A stretch of DNA of 42,863 nt from an uncultured Lachnospiraceae bacterium (GTDB lineage: Bacteria; Bacillota; Clostridia; Lachnospirales; Lachnospiraceae), in contig CANAPP010000027.1 in the NCBI GenBank assembly GCA_947363565.1, forward strand, positions 1 to 42,863, written 5' to 3'. Under the pieces are notes generated by a model that worked only from the letters and a program-made list of their open reading frames with translations, searched no databases and was not told the origin of the DNA. The position numbers and the translations under genes are program-made. Below, in pieces: positions 18,631 through 25,685 of the stretch (position 1 is its first letter; the number at the start of each line of letters is the position of its first letter).

Positions 18631-20133
18631 ATGAGATGCAGATACTGCGGTGCCAATATACCGGATGGTGTTATGTACTGTAAGGAATGCGGCGGAGAAG
18701 TACAGATTGTTCCGGATTATAATCCGCTGGAAGATATGCTGGCTGCACATGTGAAAGATGCGTTGAAAAATTCCGGCAGGTCAGCCCGGGGCGGTGTGCG
18801 CAGCCGGGCCAATGCAGAGTATGCCGGTTCCGGCCGGACAGCGGCTCTTCGCCCGGATTCCGGACGTTTATCAGGCGGCGCCCGGACAGCGGCTCTTCAT
18901 TCTGATTCTGGGCGTGTGGCAGGAGGACGCACGGCGGCGCTTCGGGGGAATCCGGGCCGTACCGGTTATATGGGAGACGCCCGGACAGCGGCGATGCGCA
19001 GAGGCTCTGGCCGTACCGGCTACATCGGAGACGGAAGGACGGCGGCGATGCGCGGAAGTTCTGGCCGTACCGGTTACATCGGAGATGGAAGGACAGTGGC
19101 GATACGCGGCGGTTCACGGACTGGTTACATGACTGACGCAAGAAGCCGAAAGTATCCGGGCAGCACTTCAGCCATGTTCCCTGAGGAACTGGAAGCACAG
19201 CGTAGACAGGCGAAGCAGCGCAGGGCAATGAAAAAAAAGAAGAGGAACAAGGCACTGCTTATTTTGCTTTCGATGCTGGTGCTCATTGCCGGGACGGCGG
19301 TCGCGCTGTATTTAAGCTCCTATGCCGGGACGGTATATCTGGGCAACCGGGCGCTGAGGAATGGAGAGTATACAAAGGCAGAGGATTATTTCCAGACGGC
19401 GATCGGGAAGGATAAAAAGAAGGCGGAAGGCTATGCCGGCCTTTCCAAAGTATATATCGGGCAAAACGATGTGAGCGCTGCCGAGAATCTCTTTTTAACT
19501 GTGATCGATGAACAGCCGGATAATGCGGCGGTGTACGAGGCGGCTTTCGAATTCTATCTCGACACAAAGCAGCCCATGGGCATTCCTGAGCTTTTAAAGC
19601 AGGCGAAGGGCAGTGTAAAAGAAGAGCTTTCGGCTTACGTTGTACATGAGCCGGAATTCAGTCTGGATGAAAAAGAGACATACGACGATGTGCAGCAGCT
19701 TACCCTAACCTCTAAGGAGGGAGAGATCCGCTATACCACCGATGGCTCTATGCCGGATGTATCCAGCCAAGAGTTTACTGAGCCGATCCAGCTTGGTGAG
19801 GGAGAGAATACGATCAAGGCCATTGTTGTAAATAAGGAAGGCGTGCCGAGCCAGACGGCGGAGAAGGAATTTCTCATCGAGATTCCCATTGAAGATGCGC
19901 CGGCAGTCTCGCCGTCGACGGGACAGTACAGCTCGGCCCAGTCTATCGAGATAAAGATCCCCGAAGGATACACTGCTTATTACACTACAGACGGTACCGA
20001 CCCGACTACGGCATCCACGCCGTACAAAAAAGCGGTGGAGATGCCGAAAGGCGAGACACTATTTAAGGCAATCCTTGTGACGAAGAGCGGAAGGGTAAGC
20101 GGCATTACTACAAGAAATTATGTGAGGGAATAA
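18631..20133 (+). CDS. Zinc-ribbon membrane protein with Arg/Gly repeats, TPR and chitobiase-type domains
   Basis: This 500-residue mosaic protein is of unknown function. Residues 1-22 are a zinc ribbon (C3, C6, C17, C20). Residues 69-172 hold six imperfect 15-18-residue repeats around RTAA and SGRTGYIGDG, rich in Arg and Gly. A very basic patch (190-207, KKKKR) leads into one membrane helix (208-228). TPR-like helices follow (235-330). Two beta domains of the chitobiase C-terminal type (CHB_HEX_C_1) lie at about 335-415 and 425-500, marked by IRYTTDGSMPD and YYTTDGTDPTT. The basic patch before the helix predicts an internal N-terminus and external TPR and beta domains. The layout resembles Firmicute zinc-ribbon surface proteins. 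The ribosome site is AGGAGG. Confidence 0.8.
   Translation: MRCRYCGANIPDGVMYCKECGGEVQIVPDYNPLEDMLAAHVKDALKNSGRSARGGVRSRANAEYAGSGRTAALRPDSGRLSGGARTAALHSDSGRVAGGRTAALRGNPGRTGYMGDARTAAMRRGSGRTGYIGDGRTAAMRGSSGRTGYIGDGRTVAIRGGSRTGYMTDARSRKYPGSTSAMFPEELEAQRRQAKQRRAMKKKKRNKALLILLSMLVLIAGTAVALYLSSYAGTVYLGNRALRNGEYTKAEDYFQTAIGKDKKKAEGYAGLSKVYIGQNDVSAAENLFLTVIDEQPDNAAVYEAAFEFYLDTKQPMGIPELLKQAKGSVKEELSAYVVHEPEFSLDEKETYDDVQQLTLTSKEGEIRYTTDGSMPDVSSQEFTEPIQLGEGENTIKAIVVNKEGVPSQTAEKEFLIEIPIEDAPAVSPSTGQYSSAQSIEIKIPEGYTAYYTTDGTDPTTASTPYKKAVEMPKGETLFKAILVTKSGRVSGITTRNYVRE
18835..19146 (+). repeat. In-frame imperfect tandem repeats, 45-54 bases per unit
   Basis: Six units encode R-T-A/V-A... in the zinc-ribbon protein. 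The unit starts at residues 69, 85, 100, 118, 136 and 154, giving periods of 16, 15, 18, 18 and 18. The last three units are most alike, and period changes are multiples of three, consistent with in-frame expansion. Confidence 0.85.
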
Positions 20134-20141
20134 AGAAAGCG

Positions 20142-20182
20142 ACAGAAAAAGGCATTCCGGCGGGATGTCTTTTTCTGTTTTC
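20142..20182 (+). terminator. Rho-independent terminator after the zinc-ribbon gene
   Basis: ACAGAAAAAG (20142-20151) pairs with CTTTTTCTGT (20169-20178). The stem continues inward with CATTCC/GGGATG including one wobble, and TTTTC follows. It closes the fhs-folD-zinc-ribbon transcript. Confidence 0.85.
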
Positions 20183-20234
20183 GGCAGTCTGCCATATTGT
20201 TTCTAAAAAAGAACAATTTTTTTCGTGCAATGTG

Positions 20235-20263
20235 TTGCGTTAATTATTTAACGGATGTATACT
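20235..20263 (+). promoter_or_regulatory. Promoter for the alcohol dehydrogenase gene
   Basis: A weak -35 (TTGCGT, 20235-20240), a 17-base spacer and TATACT (20258-20263). Both Rex-type operators overlap or abut it, which fits a repressed promoter. Confidence 0.55.
20237..20254 (+). promoter_or_regulatory. Rex-type operator 1 upstream of the alcohol dehydrogenase gene
   Basis: GCGTTAATTATTTAACGG has a perfect core GTTAA-N4-TTAAC and matches the Rex consensus TTGTTAA-N4-TTAACAA at 10 of 14 defined positions. It covers the -35 and spacer. Confidence 0.6.
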
Positions 20264-20264
20264 T

Positions 20265-20282
20265 TTGATAAATAATTAACAA
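20265..20282 (+). promoter_or_regulatory. Rex-type operator 2 upstream of the alcohol dehydrogenase gene
   Basis: TTGATAAATAATTAACAA matches the Rex consensus TTGTTAA-N4-TTAACAA at 13 of 14 defined positions. It lies just after the -10, over the likely transcription start, 28 bases centre to centre from operator 1. Confidence 0.82.
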
Positions 20283-20306
20283 GAATAAGAAAAGGAGAGC
20301 AACACT

Positions 20307-21488
20307 ATGGCAAGATTTACTTTACCAAGAGACATCTATCACGGAAAAGGCTGTTTAGAGGAACTTAAGAACTTAAAGGGCAAGAAGGCGATTCTTGTAG
20401 TGGGCGGCGGCTCTATGAAACGCCAGGGTTTTCTTGACAAAGCGGTAAGCTATTTGAAAGAGGCCGGAATGGAAGTTGAGCTTTTCGAGGGTGTTGAGCC
20501 GGATCCGTCCGTGGAGACGGTGATGAAAGGCGCTGAGGCGATGCGGAAGTTTGAGCCTGACTGGATTGTTTCCATGGGCGGCGGTTCACCGATTGATGCG
20601 GCGAAAGCTATGTGGGCGTTCTACGAGTATCCGGAGACGACTTTTGAGGATCTGTGCATCCCGTTCAATTTCCCGGAGCTGCGCCAGAAGGCTAAGTTCT
20701 GTGCGATTCCGTCCACATCCGGAACGGCTACGGAAGTTACGGCATTTTCCGTAATCACCAACTACCAGACAGGCGTGAAGTATCCTCTGGCTGACTTTAA
20801 TATCACTCCTGACGTTGCCATCGTTGACCCTGACCTTGTTGCGGGCCTTCCGGTAAAACAGGTTGCATACACAGGCATGGATGCACTGACCCACGCCATT
20901 GAAGCTTATGTATCTACATTAAACTGCGCGTTTACCGACCCGTTAGCGCTGCAGGCGATTGAGATGGTGCTTGATTATCTGCCGGCATCCTACAACTGTG
21001 ACATGGCGGCAAGAGAGCAGATGCATTACGCACAGTGCCTGGCAGGAATGGCATTTTCCAATGCGCTCCTCGGCATCGTACACTCTATGGCGCACAAGAC
21101 AGGCGCGGCGTTCTCCACGGGGCATATCCCGCACGGATGCGCGAATGCTATCTATCTGCCTTATGTCATCAAGTACAATGCAAAAGACCCGGTAGCGGCA
21201 AAGCGTTACGCTGAGATTGCCCGCAGGATGGGCCTTGAGGGAACTTCCGAGAAAGCGCTCATCAACAGCCTGTGCGCGAAGATTGACGACTTTAATGTAA
21301 GGCTCAATATTCCGAAGACTTTGAAAGAATTCGGCATCAATGAGGATGAATTTAAAGAGAAGATTGCCGGAATCGCAGAGCGCGCGGTAGGCGATGCCTG
21401 CACAGGCTCCAACCCGAGGGAGATTGACCCGGCGGCTATGGAAAAGCTGTTTAACTGTACATATTACGGAACGGAAGTAGATTTCTAA
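20307..21488 (+). CDS. Iron-containing alcohol dehydrogenase
   Basis: The predicted 393-residue group III alcohol dehydrogenase reduces an aldehyde to an alcohol with NAD(P)H, disposing of reducing power in fermentation. The coenzyme loop is GGGSPID (91-97). By alignment with E. coli FucO the iron ligands are D192 and H196 (MDALTHAIEA), H259 (IVHSMAH) and H276 (HIPHGCAN). It most resembles the butanol/ethanol dehydrogenase branch; substrate and cofactor preference cannot be fixed. AAAGGAGAG precedes the ATG. Two Rex-type operators at its promoter predict induction when NADH rises. A hairpin terminator follows. Confidence 0.95.
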   Translation: MARFTLPRDIYHGKGCLEELKNLKGKKAILVVGGGSMKRQGFLDKAVSYLKEAGMEVELFEGVEPDPSVETVMKGAEAMRKFEPDWIVSMGGGSPIDAAKAMWAFYEYPETTFEDLCIPFNFPELRQKAKFCAIPSTSGTATEVTAFSVITNYQTGVKYPLADFNITPDVAIVDPDLVAGLPVKQVAYTGMDALTHAIEAYVSTLNCAFTDPLALQAIEMVLDYLPASYNCDMAAREQMHYAQCLAGMAFSNALLGIVHSMAHKTGAAFSTGHIPHGCANAIYLPYVIKYNAKDPVAAKRYAEIARRMGLEGTSEKALINSLCAKIDDFNVRLNIPKTLKEFGINEDEFKEKIAGIAERAVGDACTGSNPREIDPAAMEKLFNCTYYGTEVDF

Positions 21489-21510
21489 GAGATTTGCGGA
21501 AGTAATGGAA

Positions 21511-21543
21511 CCGGGAAACTGTTTGAAAGGGGCAGTTTCCCGG
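21511..21543 (+). terminator. Hairpin after the alcohol dehydrogenase gene
   Basis: CCGGGAAACTG (21511-21521) pairs perfectly over 11 bases with CAGTTTCCCGG (21533-21543). The downstream T-tract is poor (ATTTGCGTTT), so termination may be incomplete. Confidence 0.6.
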
Positions 21544-21561
21544 ATTTGCGTTTGAAAGATA

Positions 21562-21693
21562 TTCGGAAAATGTGTGGGAAGGCGGAAAAAGTCCTTCGGA
21601 AAATGTGCAGGAAAGTGGAAAAAGTCCTTCAGAAAATGTGCAGAAAAGCAGAAAAAGTTCTTTGGAAAATGTGGAAACCCTTGAAAATACGCA
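21562..21693 (+). repeat. 33-base tandem repeat, three copies plus a decayed fourth
   Basis: Units begin at exactly 21562, 21595, 21628 and 21661. Each carries TTCGGAAAATGTG, then GGAAAAAGTCC. The first three are highly alike and the fourth is degraded. The unit is a multiple of three, and two reading frames stay open across the array (for example 21546-21740), but no good ribosome site supports a gene. It is not CRISPR: there are no unique spacers. Confidence 0.9.
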
Positions 21694-21709
21694 TGATTTC
21701 AGATATAAT
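21681..21709 (+). promoter_or_regulatory. Sigma-A promoter for the DUF4143 ATPase gene
   Basis: TTGAAA (21681-21686), a 17-base spacer and a perfect TATAAT (21704-21709). It overlaps the last, degraded unit of the tandem repeat. A second TATAAT lies at 21713. Confidence 0.7.
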
Positions 21710-21759
21710 GGGTATAATTATCATCAGGAAGTTAATTTGATAAAAAAGGGTGGGCATAG

Positions 21760-23061
21760 ATGTATAGAGAGACGATAAAACAGCTTAAAAAGTGGAAAGA
21801 CAGCCCGGGCAGGAAACCGCTGATACTTAAGGGCGCCAGGCAGGTGGGGAAGACGTGGCTGATGAAGGAGTTCGGCAGGATACATTACAAATCCTGCGCT
21901 TATATCAGCATGGATGAAAATGAACGGATGGAAGACGTGTTCCGGGAGGCTTTTGACATTCCGAGGATTATTACGGCTTTGGAGATTGAGGCGGGATTTA
22001 AGATTGACCCGTCTGATACGCTGATTATTTTTGACGAGGTGCAGGAGATTCCAAGAGCGCTTAAGTCTTTGAAATATTTTTATGAAAATGCGCCGGAGTA
22101 TCAGATTATCGCGGCGGGCTCCCTGCTTGGGGTCGCCCTCCATGAGGGAACCTCTTTTCCGGTGGGGAAGGTTGACTTTTTAGACCTGTATCCTATGACT
22201 TACCGGGAGTTTCTGCGGGCGTGCGGCGAGGAGCAGTTGGCGGAAGTGCTTGAAAAGAGCGACTTTGATATGATGAAGGTTTTTAAGAATAAGTTTACGG
22301 ATTACCTGAAACAGTATTATTTTGTGGGCGGGATGCCGGAGGCGGTGCTTGCCTTTGTGACGGAGAAGGATTTTAAACGGGTGCGCGAGGTGCAGAATAA
22401 GCTCCTTGCCGCCTATGAAAACGACCTGTCTAAACACGCGCCGAAGGAGATTGTCACAAGGATACGGATGCTCTGGAATTCTATCCCTGCCCAGCTTGCG
22501 AAGGAAAATAAGAAATTCATCTATGGTTTAATCCGGGAGGGCGCGCGGGCGAGGGAGTATGAGCTGGCGCTTACCTGGCTTGAGGATACGGGGCTGGTGC
22601 ATAGGGTAAACCGGGTGTCAAAACCGGATTTCCCGCTGAGGGCTTATCAGGATTTTGGGGCATTTAAGCTGTTTGTCCTGGATGTAGGGCTTTTGGGGGC
22701 GATGGCGCGGCTGAATGTGAAGGTCATCCTGGAAGGAAACCGGATGTTTGAGGAGTTTAAGGGGGCGCTGACGGAGCAGTATGTGCTGCAGCAATTGCTT
22801 GTCCACCCGGAATATGACATTTTCTACTGGTCGGCGGAAAATGCCACGGCAGAGCTTGATTTCCTTTTGCAGACGGATGAGAGGATTATCCCCCTTGAGG
22901 TGAAGGCGGAGGAGAACCTCCAGGCAAAGAGCCTGAAGGTGTTTGTGCAAAAATACGGTGTGCCTATGGCCGCCCGCACCTCCATGTCCGACTACCGAAA
23001 GCAGGACTGGGTGACGAATATCCCGCTCTGCGGGATTGAAGAACTGGAATCATTACTATGA
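21760..23061 (+). CDS. AAA ATPase with DUF4143 C-terminal domain
   Basis: The 433-residue protein belongs to a widespread family of unknown function. Walker A is GARQVGKT (25-32) and Walker B LIIFDEVQE (about 90-98), followed by the sensor-like AAGSLLGVAL. The C-terminal DUF4143 region (about 220-400) ends in ELDFLLQ and IIPLEVKA, which looks like a PD-(D/E)XK nuclease-type core. GGGTGG stands 7 bases before the ATG. Members are often encoded as solitary, patchily distributed genes in intestinal Clostridia and Bacteroidetes, with defence or mobile-element links suspected but unproven. Here it sits alone between a tandem repeat and a hairpin cluster, unlike its metabolic neighbours. Confidence 0.9.
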   Translation: MYRETIKQLKKWKDSPGRKPLILKGARQVGKTWLMKEFGRIHYKSCAYISMDENERMEDVFREAFDIPRIITALEIEAGFKIDPSDTLIIFDEVQEIPRALKSLKYFYENAPEYQIIAAGSLLGVALHEGTSFPVGKVDFLDLYPMTYREFLRACGEEQLAEVLEKSDFDMMKVFKNKFTDYLKQYYFVGGMPEAVLAFVTEKDFKRVREVQNKLLAAYENDLSKHAPKEIVTRIRMLWNSIPAQLAKENKKFIYGLIREGARAREYELALTWLEDTGLVHRVNRVSKPDFPLRAYQDFGAFKLFVLDVGLLGAMARLNVKVILEGNRMFEEFKGALTEQYVLQQLLVHPEYDIFYWSAENATAELDFLLQTDERIIPLEVKAEENLQAKSLKVFVQKYGVPMAARTSMSDYRKQDWVTNIPLCGIEELESLL

Positions 23062-23090
23062 GCGGCTCAGAGCGGGAATCGTGGTATTTC

Positions 23091-23234
23091 GTAACAGTTC
23101 AGCCCAGGACTTTGCACTCCGCTGCAAAGTCCGTAAGAAAGCATAAACTATGCCAAGAGTGAATCCGGCTCTTCGCGAAGCGAACTTTAAATGAGCCGGA
23201 TTCAGTAACAGTTCAGCCTTCGGCAGAACTGTTA
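23091..23234 (+). repeat. Cluster of nested palindromes with repeated ends (possible MITE-like element)
   Basis: About 144 bases hold four hairpins in a row: GGACTTTGCA/TGCAAAGTCC (23107-23132), GCATA/TATGC (23141-23153), TGAATCCGGCTC/GAGCCGGATTCA (23160-23204) and TAACAGTTC/GAACTGTTA (23206-23234, with an inner GCC/GGC). GTAACAGTTCAGCC occurs directly repeated at 23091 and 23205. The left copy can also pair with the right end, so the whole has terminal inverted repeats. It may terminate the ATPase transcript or be a non-autonomous mobile repeat. No coding capacity. Confidence 0.75.
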
Positions 23235-23262
23235 TGATATTTTATTAACGTCGCCCAATTAC

Positions 23263-23291
23263 TTGATATTTTTTGACAAATACATTAGAAT
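23263..23291 (+). promoter_or_regulatory. Sigma-A promoter for nfnAB
   Basis: TTGATA (23263-23268), a 17-base spacer and TAGAAT (23286-23291), about 35 bases before nfnA. A weak Rex-like sequence (23234-23251, 9 of 14 matches) lies just upstream. Confidence 0.55.
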
Positions 23292-23324
23292 ATACTGTAG
23301 CATAAATTATTAGGAGGAAATAAA

Positions 23325-24212
23325 ATGTACAAGATATTAAAAGCAGAAAAGCTGGCTGCTAACATTTATCTTATGGACGTTGAGGCTCCCCGTGTGGCAA
23401 AGCACTGTGAACCGGGGCAGTTTGTCATCGTGAAGATGGATGAGAAAGGCGAGAGGATTCCGCTTACAATCTGTGACTATGACAGAGAGGCGGGGATTGT
23501 TACCATTGTATTCCAGCCGGTAGGGGCGTCTACCACGAAGATGACGGGCCTCAAGGCTGGGGATGCGTTCCGCGATTTCACCGGGCCTTTAGGACGTCCG
23601 TCGGAGTTCGTGGAGGAGGACGTAGAAGAGCTTAAGAAGAAGAAATTCCTCTTTGTAGCCGGCGGCGTTGGGGCGGCTCCGGTTTATCCTCAGGTGAAAT
23701 GGCTCAAGGAGCACGGTATCGATGCGGATGTCATTGTCGGCTCCAAGACGAAAGATCTTCTGATCCTGGAAAAGGAGATGGAGGCGGTTGCCGGGAATTA
23801 TTATCCCTGTACAGACGACGGTACATACGGACATGCGGGCATGGTCACCACCATGGTTGACGAGCTGGTGGAGAAGGGCAACAAGTATGATGTCTGCGTT
23901 GCCATCGGGCCGATGATCATGATGAAGTTCACCTGCCTGACCACGAAGAAATATGAGATTCCTACTATCGTCAGCATGAACCCGATCATGGTTGACGGCA
24001 CGGGCATGTGCGGCGCCTGCCGTGTCATCGTGGGCGGCGAGGTGAAGTTCGCCTGCGTGGACGGGCCGGAGTTCGACGGGCATCTGGTTGACTTTGACAA
24101 TGCGATGAAGAGACAGCAGATGTACAAGACCCAGGAAGGACGTGCGATGCTGAAAGTACAGGAAGGCGACACCCATCACGGTGGCTGCGGCAATTGCGGA
24201 GGTGAAAACTAA
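23325..24212 (+). CDS. nfnA: NADH-dependent ferredoxin:NADP+ oxidoreductase, small subunit
   Basis: NfnA is the NAD/FAD subunit of the electron-bifurcating transhydrogenase NfnAB, which couples NADH and reduced ferredoxin oxidation to NADP+ reduction. Residues 1-100 form the FAD-binding barrel, with the flavin motif RIPLTICDYD (44-53). The nucleotide-binding half has FVAGGVGAAPVYPQ (110-123). The [2Fe-2S] site is MVDGTGMCGACR with C229, C232 and C244; D224 is a candidate fourth ligand. The C-terminus (HHGGCGNCGG) adds two cysteines. At 295 residues it is a standard length. AGGAGG is 8 bases upstream, and its stop overlaps the nfnB ATG by one base. Confidence 0.93.
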   Translation: MYKILKAEKLAANIYLMDVEAPRVAKHCEPGQFVIVKMDEKGERIPLTICDYDREAGIVTIVFQPVGASTTKMTGLKAGDAFRDFTGPLGRPSEFVEEDVEELKKKKFLFVAGGVGAAPVYPQVKWLKEHGIDADVIVGSKTKDLLILEKEMEAVAGNYYPCTDDGTYGHAGMVTTMVDELVEKGNKYDVCVAIGPMIMMKFTCLTTKKYEIPTIVSMNPIMVDGTGMCGACRVIVGGEVKFACVDGPEFDGHLVDFDNAMKRQQMYKTQEGRAMLKVQEGDTHHGGCGNCGGEN

Positions 24213-25600
24213 TGGCTGATGTATTAAAGAGAGTGCCTGTGAGAGAGCAGGACGCGAAGGAAAGAGCGACTAATTTCGAGGAGGTCTGCTACGGCTACAA
24301 TAAAGAAGAGGCGATGGAAGAGGCTGCGCGCTGCATTAACTGTAAGAATGCGAAGTGCATCACCGGCTGTCCGGTTGCCATCAATATCCCGGGATTTATC
24401 GCCCAGGTAAAAGAGGGCAATATCGAGGAGGCTTACAAGGTGATCGGCGAGTCCTCTGCGCTGCCGGCTATCTGCGGGCGTGTCTGCCCTCAGGAATCCC
24501 AGTGCGAGTGCAAATGTATCCGCGGCATCAAGGGCGACCCGGTTTCCATCGGAAAGCTGGAGCGTTTTGTTGCGGACTATGCGCTGGAGCATGATATCAA
24601 GCCTGCAAAGGCGGATAAGACTAACGGCCACAAGGTAGCGGTCATCGGTTCCGGCCCCTCCGGGCTTACCTGTGCCGGAGATTTGGCGAAACTTGGCTAT
24701 GAGGTGACGGTATTTGAGGCGCTCCATGAGCTGGGCGGCGTACTTGTCTACGGTATCCCGGAGTTCCGTCTTCCGAAAGAGAAAGTCGTTAAGAAAGAGA
24801 TTGAAAAGGTAAAAGAGCTTGGCGTTAAGTTTGAGACGAATGTTGTCATCGGAAAATCCACCACCATCGACCAGTTGATGGAGGAAGAGGATTTTGAGGC
24901 GGTATTCATCGGCTCCGGCGCGGGTCTTCCGATGTTCATGGGTATTCCGGGGGAGACGGCCAACGGCGTATTTTCCGCTAATGAGTACCTGACCAGGAGC
25001 AACCTGATGAAAGCGTTTGACGACAATTACGATACCCCGATTGCTGCAGGAAAGAAAGTTGCGGTTGTGGGCGGCGGCAATGTTGCTATGGATGCTGCAA
25101 GGACGGCTCTGCGTCTCGGCGCGGAAGTGCATATCGTATACCGCAGGAGCGAGGCGGAGCTCCCTGCCAGAGTAGAAGAGGTTCATCATGCGAAGGAAGA
25201 GGGCGTAATCTTTGACCTTCTCACCAACCCGAAGGAAATCCATGTGGATGAGAACGGCTGGGTGAAGGGCATGACGGTGATCAAGATGGAGCTTGGCGAG
25301 CCTGACGCGTCCGGAAGAAGGCGTCCGGTGGAGATTCCTGGTTCTGAGTACGAGATTGAGCTTGACACGGTGATCATGTCTCTCGGTACTTCCCCGAATC
25401 CGCTGATTGCGTCTACGACGAAAGGTCTTGAGACGAACCGCAGGAAATGTATCGTTGCGGAGGAGGAGAACGGACAGACTTCCAAGGCTGCGGTATTCGC
25501 GGGCGGCGACGCGGTTACGGGCGCGGCGACGGTCATCTTGGCCATGGGCGCAGGAAAGGCGGGCGCGAAGGGAATCCATGAGCTGTTGAGCAAGAAATAG
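24212..25600 (+). CDS. nfnB: NADH-dependent ferredoxin:NADP+ oxidoreductase, large subunit
   Basis: NfnB is the glutamate-synthase-small-subunit-like partner of NfnA and carries the bifurcating FAD, the NADP site and two [4Fe-4S] clusters. N-terminal cluster motifs: CINCKNAKCITGCP (about 41-54) and CGRVCPQESQCECKC (about 88-103). The FAD motif is VIGSGPSGLTCAGDLAKLG (about 145), and the NADPH motif is VVGGGNVAMDAARTALRLG (about 287). The 462 residues match the family. The adjacent nfnA rules out a simple GltD role. A strong terminator follows at 25619. Confidence 0.95.
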   Translation: MADVLKRVPVREQDAKERATNFEEVCYGYNKEEAMEEAARCINCKNAKCITGCPVAINIPGFIAQVKEGNIEEAYKVIGESSALPAICGRVCPQESQCECKCIRGIKGDPVSIGKLERFVADYALEHDIKPAKADKTNGHKVAVIGSGPSGLTCAGDLAKLGYEVTVFEALHELGGVLVYGIPEFRLPKEKVVKKEIEKVKELGVKFETNVVIGKSTTIDQLMEEEDFEAVFIGSGAGLPMFMGIPGETANGVFSANEYLTRSNLMKAFDDNYDTPIAAGKKVAVVGGGNVAMDAARTALRLGAEVHIVYRRSEAELPARVEEVHHAKEEGVIFDLLTNPKEIHVDENGWVKGMTVIKMELGEPDASGRRRPVEIPGSEYEIELDTVIMSLGTSPNPLIASTTKGLETNRRKCIVAEEENGQTSKAAVFAGGDAVTGAATVILAMGAGKAGAKGIHELLSKK

Positions 25601-25618
25601 AAGACAAACGATAAGTTG

Positions 25619-25657
25619 GAAAAAGTGCTGCGGGGAAGATTTCGCAGCACTTTTTTG
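25619..25657. terminator. Bidirectional terminator between nfnB and the convergent yitT-like gene
   Basis: AAAAAGTGCTGCG (25620-25632) pairs perfectly over 13 bases with CGCAGCACTTTTT (25643-25655). The A-run and T-run flanks allow use on both strands. Confidence 0.92.
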
Positions 25658-25685
25658 AAAAATTTTAATCTTTGACATTGGGGAT

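Noticed and set aside
21562-21693. CRISPR array
   Set aside because: The units are contiguous with no unique spacers, and no cas genes are present.
21546-21740. A 64-residue lysine-rich repeat peptide (KMCRKAEKVL units)
   Set aside because: No ribosome site or start context supports it, and another frame is also open across the same repeat. I keep it as a DNA repeat.
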